Origin: Blastopirellula sp. J2-11
GTDB lineage: Bacteria > Planctomycetota > Planctomycetia > Pirellulales > Pirellulaceae
Assembly: GCF_024584705.1 (NCBI RefSeq)
Contig: NZ_CP097384.1
Location: forward strand, 4,340,001-4,404,000
DNA: 64,000 nt
Direction of reading: 5' to 3'
Shown here: positions 17,287-28,769 of the stretch, one piece after another
Numbering within the stretch: the stretch's first letter is position 1
How the letters are laid out: each line of letters begins with the position of its first letter
Translations under genes and position numbers: made by a program
The notes under the pieces: generated by a model
Database searches by the model: none
Told to the model about the DNA's origin: nothing
The model's input: the letters and a program-made list of their open reading frames with translations, nothing else

Positions 17287-18684
17287 CTATTGCTCATGAT
17301 GAAGTCGCAGCAGCGTTTGCTCCAGAATATCGCAAACCGCATCGATCTCGTCATCCGTGACCGCCAACAGCGGCGGCAGAAAGCGAATCCGCGTCGGTTC
17401 GGCGCCGGCCGCAAATGCGATCACCCCGGCCGAAAAGAGTTCAAACAGCACCTTCTTCGCCATCGCGCTCGATCCATCCAAAGCGGTGAAGGCGACCATC
17501 CCGCCGACGCCCCAAGGCCCGCTGATGACAGTCGGGTGTTGTTGCTGCAGTTTTTCAAAACGATCGCAAAACCGCTGATGAACCTGGGCGTTGCGCCCGT
17601 TGACTCCATAGAATCCGCCGGTCTCCAGTTGAGTGAGAACAAACCGTGCGGCCAACAGCGCGCTGGTCGACGCAGTGAAGGTTTGGCTCAATAGCCCCGG
17701 CTTGGGATTCATCCCATCGCCAAACAGGGTGGCGCATACCTGCGTCATTTTGCCGACGGTCACGATATCGGCGTATTTGTCCAACTCCAGCATCTGAAAA
17801 GCGAAGGGAGACAGCGTGCGACCGAATGTTTGAATTTCATCAAAATAGATCGGTACGCTCGCTTGACGCAGTTCCCGGCAGAGAACCTCAAAGAATTCGC
17901 GAGGCGCCGTACGATAGCCCCCTTCTCCTTGCACCATCTCCATCATGAAACCGCAATGCGCATGGGGATAGCGCGCCAGATGCGACCTGAGCGCCGTTAG
18001 CGCCGCTTGTTGACTCTCTTCTTTTCGGTCAGGATCGTAGAACGGCACAAAGTCGACAGGAACCGTCGCCGGAAGTCCGGCGCGATACTGCGGGCGATCG
18101 GTCACTTGAGAAAGGACCAGCGATCTGCCTGCAAACGCGTGATCGAACGCCAAAATTCGATTGGAGCCGACGCGATATTGAAACAAGATCTTCAGTGCGT
18201 TCTCATTCGCCATCGCGCCGCTAGACGTCAAAAAGCAATGGTCGATCGCGGCGCCTTGCCGATTGGCGAGCGTCACCAGTTGGCGACAAACTTCCAGCGA
18301 CTCGCTGTTTTGCTGCAAGTTTCCCTGCATCACCGTATCTTCCAGCGCGGCGTCAATCAGAATGTCAAGCAGTTGCGGATGGCTGTGACCGCAGACATGA
18401 ACGCCGATTCCCGAAATCATATCGTACTTGACGCTGCCATCGGCCAGTTCAACCAGACTGCCGCGGCCGATTCCACTGCCGAGAAATGGATAATAGAGTG
18501 CGTTGCCGCGCAGAACAGCGAACTCCTCGAGCGTTGCGGCAAAATTCTCTTGCAACCCTGCGTACGCGTCGCGGCGAGAAAGGTGTCCGGCATGATCGGC
18601 CAGCGCCTCGCGGAGCAACATCTTGGCCTGGGCGACTCGCGGGTCCGCTCGCAAAATCTCCGCATTCAACTTCGGCTGATCCAT
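17287..18684 (-). CDS. Class III PLP aminotransferase (probable AstC role)
   Basis: A 465-residue fold-type I aminotransferase. GIGVHVCGHSHPQL, SSGAMANENALKILF (the usual 'SGTEANE' site, here SGAMANE), EMVQGEGGYRTA, YFDEIQTFGRT and 'VGKMTQVCAT' with the PLP lysine are visible in order. Its place in the AST operon argues that it transaminates succinylornithine with 2-oxoglutarate. The sequence is clearly divergent from enteric AstC/ArgD: it has an N-terminal extension of about 50 residues, and 'ENALK' recalls lysine 6-aminotransferases. So AstC is a role assignment, not orthology; lysine or ornithine are alternatives. The M20 gene lies 85 bases upstream in the same direction. Confidence 0.82.
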   Translation of the reverse strand: MDQPKLNAEILRADPRVAQAKMLLREALADHAGHLSRRDAYAGLQENFAATLEEFAVLRGNALYYPFLGSGIGRGSLVELADGSVKYDMISGIGVHVCGHSHPQLLDILIDAALEDTVMQGNLQQNSESLEVCRQLVTLANRQGAAIDHCFLTSSGAMANENALKILFQYRVGSNRILAFDHAFAGRSLVLSQVTDRPQYRAGLPATVPVDFVPFYDPDRKEESQQAALTALRSHLARYPHAHCGFMMEMVQGEGGYRTAPREFFEVLCRELRQASVPIYFDEIQTFGRTLSPFAFQMLELDKYADIVTVGKMTQVCATLFGDGMNPKPGLLSQTFTASTSALLAARFVLTQLETGGFYGVNGRNAQVHQRFCDRFEKLQQQHPTVISGPWGVGGMVAFTALDGSSAMAKKVLFELFSAGVIAFAAGAEPTRIRFLPPLLAVTDDEIDAVCDILEQTLLRLHHEQ

Positions 18685-18769
18685 ACCTTTATCTCCGTTG
18701 CGCTATCTACTTTTCAATTATACGCCATCGCTGAGAAAAGAAGTGGGATTGTCGGCGGCCGAAGTTCGC

Positions 18770-19966
18770 TTATTTCCCGGCGCGACTCTTGGTAATTAGC
18801 AAACTTGCCGATAATTTCGCGCGCTCAACCAAGCTATCGCGCCACATGAATTCCGCCGTCGAATGAATATTCCCGCCGCGAACTCCCAGCGTGTCGACAT
18901 TGGGCACGCCGAGCGCCGTCAAGCGATTCCCGTCGCAAACGCCGCCGGAAGTTTCCCACTGCAAGTCGAGCCCCAACAGCTGTCCGCAGTCACGAATCTG
19001 CGCAAGCAGCGCTTCGTGCCGCGAGTCGAGCAATTTCGGAGGCGCCGAGAATCGGCCATGCAGCGTCAGCGAGATCCCCTCCGGCGCGCGCGCTGCGATC
19101 GATTCAATCGCCGCTGTGATCTCCCTTTCCAAGTCAGGCGCCGGATAGCGAATGTTGAAGCGAACGACCGCCGTATCAGGCACCACGTTGTACGGAGCGC
19201 CTCCGTCAATTCGCGCCACGTTGATCGTCACTCCGGACCAACGTCCATTGAGATCATGCAGATCCGCAACCGCAGCCGCGGCGGCGACTACCGCGTTTCG
19301 CCCCAGCGCGAACTCGCGCCCGGCATGAGCCGATTTGCCTCGCGCGACGATCGAAAAATTTCCAGAGCCGCCGCGCTGTCCAACCAAATTGCCATTGGGC
19401 AAGCTTGGTTCATAGAGCAGCCCGAAGTCGGCGCCGACTGCGTACTTGGCGAATACGTCAGCCGAGGCGGGAGAACCGATCTCTTCGTCGGTATTCAAGA
19501 TCACCCGCCACCCCAACTGCCGATCACCGGTCTCGGCGACGTAACGTTCCAGCGCATGGAGTGCATAAAACAGTACGACCAAACCTCCCTTGGCGTCGGC
19601 GACGCCGGGTCCTGCAATCTGCGCAGGGGAACCGTGGACTGTCTGAAAGGGAGAATCGGCGGGATAGACCGTATCCAGATGAATCGCCAAAACCGCCTGC
19701 TGCGGCGCTTCACGGCGACGCGTCATCACCAGCGCGTCTCCTAGCGGCATTTCAACCGACTCGCCGCGCGAGTTCACTTCGACGTGACTCGCCAGGGGAA
19801 CGCGGCGAATATCATCCGCGAGCGGTTCAAATTGCCGGACGACGTTTTCCGTAAGTCGTTTTACGCCAGCGAGATGATAAGTCCCAGAGTTGATCGAAGC
19901 CCAGTCGATAAGCAACTCTTCCATCGAGGTCTGCTGCGATTCAATCCATCGGAGTACCGCATCCAT
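18770..19966 (-). CDS. M20-family metallohydrolase (possible succinylglutamate desuccinylase substitute)
   Basis: A 398-residue M20 peptidase (glutamate carboxypeptidase/ArgE/DapE superfamily). Zinc-site motifs are in order: AIHLDTVYPADSPF with His and bridging Asp, GPGVADAKGGLVVL, ILNTDEEIGS with the catalytic Glu and a ligand Glu, and GKSAHAGREF in the dimerisation lid. These enzymes remove acyl or amino acid groups from glutamate-like substrates. It is the first gene of the AST operon, which contains no AstE (an M14-type enzyme). Cleaving N-succinylglutamate to succinate and glutamate would complete the pathway; this is inferred from context only. Confidence 0.8.
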   Translation of the reverse strand: MDAVLRWIESQQTSMEELLIDWASINSGTYHLAGVKRLTENVVRQFEPLADDIRRVPLASHVEVNSRGESVEMPLGDALVMTRRREAPQQAVLAIHLDTVYPADSPFQTVHGSPAQIAGPGVADAKGGLVVLFYALHALERYVAETGDRQLGWRVILNTDEEIGSPASADVFAKYAVGADFGLLYEPSLPNGNLVGQRGGSGNFSIVARGKSAHAGREFALGRNAVVAAAAAVADLHDLNGRWSGVTINVARIDGGAPYNVVPDTAVVRFNIRYPAPDLEREITAAIESIAARAPEGISLTLHGRFSAPPKLLDSRHEALLAQIRDCGQLLGLDLQWETSGGVCDGNRLTALGVPNVDTLGVRGGNIHSTAEFMWRDSLVERAKLSASLLITKSRAGK

Positions 19967-20159
19967 TCTTCGTTTTCCTGTGCATTGCTCACCCTGATTT
20001 TAAGTATAGCATGCAGAAAAAAGGACCTTTTAATACAAAACTGCTGCATGTCCTGGACGTTTGGCCAATTGAATAAAATTCTTGACGCGACTCCTCCCAA
20101 CGGACTATAAACAAACTTCTCACCATCCCCGCTTCCCGCCTCGAATCCCACGATTCTTC

Positions 20160-22601
20160 ATGCCGCGACTGTCGTCTCAGTTCGTTCTTGCGCTGATGCT
20201 GTGGGGCTTTATTTTTGCCCGCAGTTCGCCAGCAGAAACTCCATCGCATCGTCCCTTCTCGGATGCGATTGGGCCCTATGTCCAACAGAACTGCATCCGC
20301 TGTCATGGCCCCGATCTGCAGGAAGGGGATTTTCGCATCGATACGCTTTCTACCGATGTCGGAGGTGGCCCTTCGGTTAATCGCTGGCGGGAAGTGATCG
20401 AAAAGATCAACAACGGCGAAATGCCCCCAGAGGACGAACCCGATCTGCCGTCGGCTGAACGGAACGCCGAAATCGTCGAATGGCTCGCGACTCGTATCGA
20501 AGAAGGGAAAGCGGCTCGGCTCGCGAAAAAAGAACCGGTCTCGTTCCATCGACTGACGCGGGATGAGTACGCCAATACCGTCGCAGATCTGTTGGGCGTT
20601 CGCTTTGGCGTCGCCGATCCCAGCGGGCTGAACGAAGACGCCCAATGGCACGGCTTCGAGCGAATCGGCTCGGTCCTCTCGTTATCGGCGTCGCATATCG
20701 AAAAATACTATAGCGCCGCCGAGCGCATCCTGGACGAAGCGTATCCGACGCGCCCAATCGAATCGAAGGTCGTTCGCAAGCGTGCTCTCGATTTGCGCGG
20801 CGGACCATCCGGCCGCCAAATCAAAGAGTTGGAAGAACAGGGCCTGGCCGACAAAGTTCGTGTCGATATGTGGCCTGGCCATGAGATCCGCGGGGGTCGT
20901 CCTGGCCCCGATAGCGCCATGCTGAAGAACGGCGGAATCTTCAAAGTCCGCATCCAGGTTAGCGGGCTAAAACCGGTAGGAGGTCGCGCTCCGCACCTAA
21001 CGTTTTATGCAGACAAGATTGATCGCTTGCTGTTTGAGCAAGACATTCTAGCACCGGAAGCGGAGCCGACGATTGTCGAGTTCACCGTCGAGCTGCCGGC
21101 TGGCGGGCATTCGTTCCAATTGACGAACGACGTGCCGGGTCCGTCGAACTTGCCTCGTTCCGGACGAAGTGGACAGCGCCCTTTCTTCAGCCTTCAAGAT
21201 GGACGCATTCCCTGGCAGATCAAACTGACCGACGAAGCAGGAATCCCCCTGTATCCGTTTCTAATCGTTGACTGGATCGAATGGGAAGGCCCCCTGCAAC
21301 CTAGCGATGTGACCGAGAAACGGGCCCGCTATATGCCTGCCGAGAACGGCGATATGAATCAGGCTCGCGATTGCCTGGCTCGACTGTGTGAAGCGGCGTT
21401 CCGCCGACCAGTTGAAACCGATGAGGTCGACCAATACTTCCAAATCGTCGAAAGTGAAATCGCTGCTGGATCCGACTTTCGTCAGGCGATGAAGACCGGC
21501 ATGTTGGCGATACTTTGTTCGAAAAATTTCCTATTTGTGGTCGAAGGAGACCTCAAGCATCCGCAGGCGAAGCTAAATGACTTTGAACTAGCGACGCGGC
21601 TCTCGTATCTGCTGTGGAGCACCATGCCGGATGACGAACTGTTCGCACTAGCGCGTGACGGAAAGTTGCATGAGCCCGATGTTCTCAAGCAGCAAGTCGA
21701 TCGCATGTTGGCGGACGAGCGAGCCGAAAAGTTCTGCCATGACTTTCCTCACCAATGGCTGCAGATGCATAAACTCGGGATGTTTCCGCCGAATAAAGAA
21801 ATGTATCCCGACTACGACCCGCACTTGGAACGTAGCATGAGCGGCGAGACGTTCGCCTTCTTTCAAGAAGTGCTGGAAAAGAATTTGAGTCTCCGCGAAT
21901 TCATTGATTCGGATTGGACGATGGTGAATCCTCGTCTGGCGATCCACTATGGGATCGATGGAATCGAGCAAGACCAGTTCCAGCGCGTTGCGCTTGCTTC
22001 GGATGATCCACGGGGAGGACTGCTAACTCAGGCGGCGGTGCTATCCCTCACCTCAGACGGAACGCGACATCGCCCGGTTCACCGCGGCGTCTGGGTCTTG
22101 CAATCGGTCTTTGGCAAAACGCCTCCACCGCCGCCGGCCAACGTCGACGCGATCGAACCGAATCCGGTCGATTCTCCCAAAGCGACGATACGAATGAAGC
22201 TGGAAGCGCACAAACATGATCCCAACTGCGCCGCGTGTCATCGCAAAATCGATCCACTGGGCTTCGCGTTTGACAATTTTGACGCGATCGGTCGCTGGCG
22301 AGACGAAGAAATCGTGGCGCAAGGAGTCGGCGCCAATCCGCCGGTCGACCCGAGCGGCGTGTTGCCGGATGGTCGCAAGTTCGCCACGCCGCACGAATTT
22401 AAACAGTTGCTGCTGGCCGATATCGATTCGTTCAACCAGACGTTTATCGAAAAACTGGCGACCTATTCCCTCCGTCGTACGATGACCGTCGACGACCGAG
22501 AGGATTTAGCAGCGATCGCAAAACGTAGCAAGGATGCCGATTACCGCGTGCGTGATCTGGTGGAAGCGCTGGTACTTTCCGACCTGTTTCAGAAACGGTG
22601 A
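20160..22601 (+). CDS. DUF1587/DUF1592/DUF1588/DUF1585 planctomycete cytochrome-like protein
   Basis: An 813-residue secreted protein. A signal peptide (SQFVLALMLWGFIFARSS) is followed by a cytochrome-c-like haem motif CIRCH in 'YVQQNCIRCHGPDL' (PSCyt-type). The planctomycete modules come next: FHRLTRDEYANTVADLLGVR (DUF1587), a beta-rich region, 'CLARLCEAAFRRPVETDE' and LATRLSYLLWSTMPDDEL (DUF1595/DUF1592), then TSDGTRHRPVHRGVWVL and CAACHRKIDPLGFAFDNFD (DUF1588), ending in DUF1585. A second CxxCH is in the last third. The molecular role is unproven, probably periplasmic and redox-linked. It is coupled to a DUF1552 gene four bases downstream, the usual pairing. ATG 20160 begins the signal peptide. 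Confidence 0.9.
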   Translation: MPRLSSQFVLALMLWGFIFARSSPAETPSHRPFSDAIGPYVQQNCIRCHGPDLQEGDFRIDTLSTDVGGGPSVNRWREVIEKINNGEMPPEDEPDLPSAERNAEIVEWLATRIEEGKAARLAKKEPVSFHRLTRDEYANTVADLLGVRFGVADPSGLNEDAQWHGFERIGSVLSLSASHIEKYYSAAERILDEAYPTRPIESKVVRKRALDLRGGPSGRQIKELEEQGLADKVRVDMWPGHEIRGGRPGPDSAMLKNGGIFKVRIQVSGLKPVGGRAPHLTFYADKIDRLLFEQDILAPEAEPTIVEFTVELPAGGHSFQLTNDVPGPSNLPRSGRSGQRPFFSLQDGRIPWQIKLTDEAGIPLYPFLIVDWIEWEGPLQPSDVTEKRARYMPAENGDMNQARDCLARLCEAAFRRPVETDEVDQYFQIVESEIAAGSDFRQAMKTGMLAILCSKNFLFVVEGDLKHPQAKLNDFELATRLSYLLWSTMPDDELFALARDGKLHEPDVLKQQVDRMLADERAEKFCHDFPHQWLQMHKLGMFPPNKEMYPDYDPHLERSMSGETFAFFQEVLEKNLSLREFIDSDWTMVNPRLAIHYGIDGIEQDQFQRVALASDDPRGGLLTQAAVLSLTSDGTRHRPVHRGVWVLQSVFGKTPPPPPANVDAIEPNPVDSPKATIRMKLEAHKHDPNCAACHRKIDPLGFAFDNFDAIGRWRDEEIVAQGVGANPPVDPSGVLPDGRKFATPHEFKQLLLADIDSFNQTFIEKLATYSLRRTMTVDDREDLAAIAKRSKDADYRVRDLVEALVLSDLFQKR

Positions 22602-22604
22602 CCG

Positions 22605-24005
22605 ATGAGTCATTTCAATTTCAATCGGTGGAGAATCAACCGACGTCACGCACTACGCGGGCTGGGCGCTACGCTGGCCTTGCCGCTGCTCAACTGCATG
22701 GACCCCGGCAAGCAAGCCGCCGCCCAAGAAAAAGAGAAAGCCGAAGCAGCGGCCGACAAACCCAAGCGAGCTGTCTTTGTTTACATCCCCAACGGCGTCA
22801 ACACGCTCACCTGGCAGATCGAGAAGGCGGGCGCTGACTACGAATTAAGCGCTCCGCTGCAATCGCTGGAAGAGCATCGCCAACAAATTACGCCGATCAG
22901 CGGTCTGCACCATCCTAACGGGCTTGGTCAGGCGCACGAGTGTGACAAAATTTGGCTGACCGCGGCCAAGATCAGTCAAGAAGGGGGCGCGTTTCGCAAT
23001 AGCATCTCGGCCGACCAGCTGATGGCCGAAGTCACGTCGCGGCATACGCGGTTCTCGTCCTTGGAACTCGCGATCACCGGCGGTTCGCTCGCCTGGTCGC
23101 GCGATGGGATACCATTGCCGTCAGAACGCCGTCCCAAACAGATCTTTGATCGCCTGTTCGGCGTCGAGCCAGGCGGCGCCGAAGCCGCCAAACGCAATCT
23201 CAATCGGCGCGGCAGCGTCTTAGACACGCTGCTAGAAGACGCTGATAGTTTCCGCAAACAGATCGGCGCCGAAGACCGCAACAAGTTGGACGAGTATCTG
23301 CACGCCGTTCGCGATGTGGAAAAACGCACCCAGCGCAGCTATGAATGGCTCGACATTCCGAAACCGTCGGTCGCCGCCGAAACCAAGACGAAACTGACGC
23401 GCAACATTCCGCAAACCGACGCCGGCGACTACTACCGCACCATCTACGACTTGATGGTGCTGGCGCTGCGGACCGACATGACGCGCGTGATCACCTGCAT
23501 GAGCGGAAGCGAAAGCAACGGCCTGGCGATCCCCGAAATCGGCGTCATGCAGACGCGTCATGAACTCTCACATCATAACGGCGATCCCGAACAACTTCGC
23601 CGTCTGACTCAGACCGACACGTTTCTGGCAGAGCAGTTGTCTTACTTTCTCCGCCAATTGAAATCGTACCAGGAAGATGATGGTGAGTCCCTCTTGGATC
23701 GAACCATGGTCTTGTTCGGCAGCGGCATGGCGTACGGCCACAGTCACGGCAACGCCAACTTGCCAATGGTCTTGGCCGGCGGTTCTGCGTTGGGTTTGAA
23801 ACATGGCCAGCACGTCGACTTCAATCTGCCGAAAATAGAAACCTACAATTTGGAGGACGCCAGATCACACTACGGAGTCTGCTCGCGTCCTGTCGACAGC
23901 GATGCGCATCTCAGCAATCTGTTGCTGACCATGGTTCAAAAGATGGACGTTCCGGTCGATTCCTTCGGCGATAGCAACGGCGTAATGTCGGAAATTTTAG
24001 GATAA
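22605..24005 (+). CDS. DUF1552 protein with twin-arginine signal
   Basis: A 466-residue DUF1552 protein. The N-terminus [18 protein letters not shown] is a Tat-like signal with paired arginines, implying export of a folded protein. '[14 protein letters not shown]', [26 protein letters not shown], '[20 protein letters not shown]' and '[20 protein letters not shown]' in pieces are typical DUF1552 blocks; the fold is probably alkaline-phosphatase/sulfatase-like. It is nearly always adjacent to DUF1592 genes in Planctomycetes, as here, so the pair likely works together outside the cytoplasm. The substrate is unknown. Confidence 0.9.
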   Translation: MSHFNFNRWRINRRHALRGLGATLALPLLNCMDPGKQAAAQEKEKAEAAADKPKRAVFVYIPNGVNTLTWQIEKAGADYELSAPLQSLEEHRQQITPISGLHHPNGLGQAHECDKIWLTAAKISQEGGAFRNSISADQLMAEVTSRHTRFSSLELAITGGSLAWSRDGIPLPSERRPKQIFDRLFGVEPGGAEAAKRNLNRRGSVLDTLLEDADSFRKQIGAEDRNKLDEYLHAVRDVEKRTQRSYEWLDIPKPSVAAETKTKLTRNIPQTDAGDYYRTIYDLMVLALRTDMTRVITCMSGSESNGLAIPEIGVMQTRHELSHHNGDPEQLRRLTQTDTFLAEQLSYFLRQLKSYQEDDGESLLDRTMVLFGSGMAYGHSHGNANLPMVLAGGSALGLKHGQHVDFNLPKIETYNLEDARSHYGVCSRPVDSDAHLSNLLLTMVQKMDVPVDSFGDSNGVMSEILG

Positions 24006-24010
24006 CTAGC

Positions 24011-25162
24011 GTGCAAAATTTACTCTGTCTGGCGCTGCTGCTTCCTGGCCTCGGTTTTGTTGGCCAGCTTTCCGCCGAAGAGCCGTTTCGAACCGATGAA
24101 AACGGCGACGAGAAACTTGCCTGGTATCAAGTCGAGCCGCACAAGTTTCCCCCAGCCGGATCGGCCCACTATTTCACCGGCGAACTGATTGAGATGGATC
24201 ATGTCCATCGTGCCGGCATGCTGCGAGTCTCGCGCACCGACAAGCAGCGCCGCCACAACTGGGATACGCCGATCAGCTTTCGCATGCTGCCGTACGGATC
24301 TCTGAAATATCATGGAGCGCCGGCCGCACTCCGCGATATTCCGATCGGCACGCATCTGCATGGTTGGTTTTACGTGAAAGACAAGGATGAAGAGATTCCC
24401 AAGGTCTACTTCAACCGCCAGAGCATCGAAAACGATTTTTCGCAGGCATACCGTCTGGTCGACGATTTCAGCTACTACGACGAGCAGAAACGACTATTTC
24501 AAGTCGAGTCCGTTGACCTGATGACGATGACGATGAAGTTGACGCTGCGCGGCGTCGAAACCGAATCGGGCAAACTGGATGACGCGACGATCGAAATTGA
24601 TCTGACGCCGGCGACACGCGTCTTTCAAGGCAAGCAATTCGGCACGCTGAAAGACATCAAGGCCGGTCAAAGAGTATTGTTCAATCTCACCTGGGCGACG
24701 CTGTACGGCGTTGGTCGCTGCACCGACCTTTGGCTAGATGACGAGAGCCGCGCGTTGGCTCGCCAGCAACAGTTAGAACAACATCGCTTGCATCTGAAGT
24801 ACCGCGGCGTACCGGGTTGGATCGATGAAGTCGACAATCAAAAGCGGATTGTCACCGTCACCCTGTTTGGCGGCGTGGATCCTCATCTTTTAGAAGAATT
24901 CCGTCCCAATACTTCGGTCACCGGCGTCGTCGCCGAACCCACCCTTCAAAGCTATGACCAGGTCAACGACCGCAAAAGCGGCCCCTTACTAAATATCAAG
25001 GAGGTCCAGCAGGCGCCCGGCAGCAGCGGACGGCAAGTCAGCTTTCAGCCGCAACTTTTGCTCGAAGGGTATCGCCCTGGTCGCATCATCCGTCTCTTCC
25101 CCAGCGGTTGGCCTGTCATCACAATCCCGCAAGACGAAACCCTCTGGCCCGAGCGCGGCTAG
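24011..25162 (+). CDS. Secreted protein of unknown function, third gene of the DUF1592-DUF1552 operon
   Basis: A 383-residue protein with a GTG start and a signal peptide (LLCLALLLPGLGFVGQLSAE). The mature part is beta-rich, with repeated segments that look like small barrels: YFTGELIEMDHVHRAGMLRV, 'LFQVESVDLMTMTMKLTLRG', IDEVDNQKRIVTVTLFGG and 'GYRPGRIIRLFPSGWPV'. Each pairs a 'value/attribute' strand with a hairpin, hinting at internal duplication. No catalytic signature is seen. It starts five bases after the DUF1552 stop, so it is cotranscribed and probably acts with that pair. I do not recognise a named family. Confidence 0.75.
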   Translation: MQNLLCLALLLPGLGFVGQLSAEEPFRTDENGDEKLAWYQVEPHKFPPAGSAHYFTGELIEMDHVHRAGMLRVSRTDKQRRHNWDTPISFRMLPYGSLKYHGAPAALRDIPIGTHLHGWFYVKDKDEEIPKVYFNRQSIENDFSQAYRLVDDFSYYDEQKRLFQVESVDLMTMTMKLTLRGVETESGKLDDATIEIDLTPATRVFQGKQFGTLKDIKAGQRVLFNLTWATLYGVGRCTDLWLDDESRALARQQQLEQHRLHLKYRGVPGWIDEVDNQKRIVTVTLFGGVDPHLLEEFRPNTSVTGVVAEPTLQSYDQVNDRKSGPLLNIKEVQQAPGSSGRQVSFQPQLLLEGYRPGRIIRLFPSGWPVITIPQDETLWPERG

Positions 25163-25201
25163 CAACGCCCTCTTAAATCCTACAATCGCCCGAAACGGCA
25201 C

Positions 25202-25237
25202 AAAAAAAGCCGGCTTGCGATCATACACAAGCCGGCT
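25202..25237 (-). terminator. Terminator downstream of tRNA-Ser
   Basis: A perfect 10-bp stem AGCCGGCTTG/CAAGCCGGCT with a 10-base loop. On the minus strand it runs into seven U residues, directly after the tRNA gene. Confidence 0.9.
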
Positions 25238-25243
25238 CCCAAG

Positions 25244-25323
25244 CGGAGGCGGAGGGATTCGAACCCCCAACGGTTGCCCGCGACGGTTTTCAAGACCGCT
25301 CCCTAACCATTCGGCTCGCCTCC
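25244..25323 (-). tRNA. tRNA-Ser (anticodon UGA)
   Basis: Read on the minus strand, the acceptor arm GGAGGCG pairs with CGCCTCC and is followed by discriminator G; CCA is not encoded. A D-arm with GGTTA is present. The anticodon stem GCGGT/ACCGT encloses CTTGAAA, giving anticodon TGA, which reads UCA serine codons. A class II extra arm (about 14 bases around CGGGCAACCG) precedes the T-arm GGGGG-TTCGAAT-CCCTC. Overall length is about 80 bases, slightly short for tRNA-Ser. Confidence 0.93.
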
Positions 25324-25592
25324 TGATTTGTCCCGATTGCGACCCGGTGGTCGCTGGGGAAGGGATTTAATGTATCGATGGGGCGGAAGATTGTCAACGC
25401 AACCCTTCGCTCTGTAATAGGTTACAGCGGATGTCGGCTTGTTCGCCTAGACGCTAACTCTAGGACCCATTTTACGAATCGCGGTTCGCCGGCGCCAGAG
25501 ACCGGTCATTGACGCAAATGCCGAGAATCGCTATCTTTATCCGTTTACTACGACATCAACTACCACAATATACAGTGTTTTAGGAGAATCAC

Positions 25593-25781
25593 GTGCCGGT
25601 TATTAGCGAGCGTGGGAAAGAGCTGAAACGTCGTCGTCATCGTGCGAAATCGTACACGAAGTTTAAAGCGATTCTGGCGAAGAATCCGTCTGGCGAAATG
25701 AAGGCCCGCATCGCTGAGAAGCTGCGTCGCATGACTCCTTCGGCCGAACAGCTGATCAAAGAGTGGAAACTCATTGGTTAA
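25593..25781 (+). CDS. Small basic protein, DUF6800-like, function unknown
   Basis: A 62-residue, strongly basic protein starting at GTG with AGGAGA upstream. It has an Arg/Lys-rich N-terminal helix (ERGKELKRRRHRAKSY), a central TKFKAILAKNP segment and a C-terminal helix ending EQLIKEWKLIG. It probably forms two helices and could bind nucleic acid or the ribosome. It recalls short planctomycete proteins annotated DUF6800, but I cannot verify this. It stands alone, between tRNA-Ser and the convergent clpB gene, with its own good ribosome site. Confidence 0.7.
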   Translation: MPVISERGKELKRRRHRAKSYTKFKAILAKNPSGEMKARIAEKLRRMTPSAEQLIKEWKLIG

Positions 25782-25833
25782 TACCGGCTTGCTTGGATTA
25801 GGTTCTTCCTAGTCGCGGCGGCTGACTGAATAC

Positions 25834-25878
25834 AAAAAGAAGAGGCTTGGCGCAACCGCCAAGCCTCTTCTTTTTTTT
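25834..25878. terminator. Bidirectional terminator between the small basic protein gene and clpB
   Basis: A stem of about 18 bp (AAGAAGAGGCTTGGC pairing with GCCAAGCCTCTTCTT) closes a short CAAC-type loop. There is a run of T on the plus side and of A before the left arm, so it can stop transcription from both convergent genes. Confidence 0.92.
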
Positions 25879-25897
25879 GCGCCGCCGCCGTCCCATC

Positions 25898-28561
<2,664 letters not shown>

Positions 28562-28723
28562 CGTCCTCGCCTCCTATGGAAAAATCTGCGCACAGCGCCG
28601 CAGTTGTTTTTTACCTGAATTGCGGCCAAAAATCGCCGCAAAAAGAGAGTGCCCGAAAAACCAAAGAGCGGGCGTCGCGCCGGCGTCGAGAGAAAGCGAA
28701 GCCGGCTGCTTGCAAGCGAGAGC

Positions 28724-28751
28724 CGCTGGGGACGATTGTCCGTCCCCAGCG
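28724..28751 (-). terminator. Hairpin after dnaK (possible terminator or attenuator)
   Basis: A perfect 10-bp stem CGCTGGGGAC/GTCCCCAGCG with an 8-base loop, 19 bases beyond the dnaK stop and before clpB. No U-run follows on the minus strand, so it may stabilise the dnaK 3' end or only reduce readthrough into clpB. Confidence 0.5.
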
Positions 28752-28769
28752 TTCTCGATAATCTCGCAG

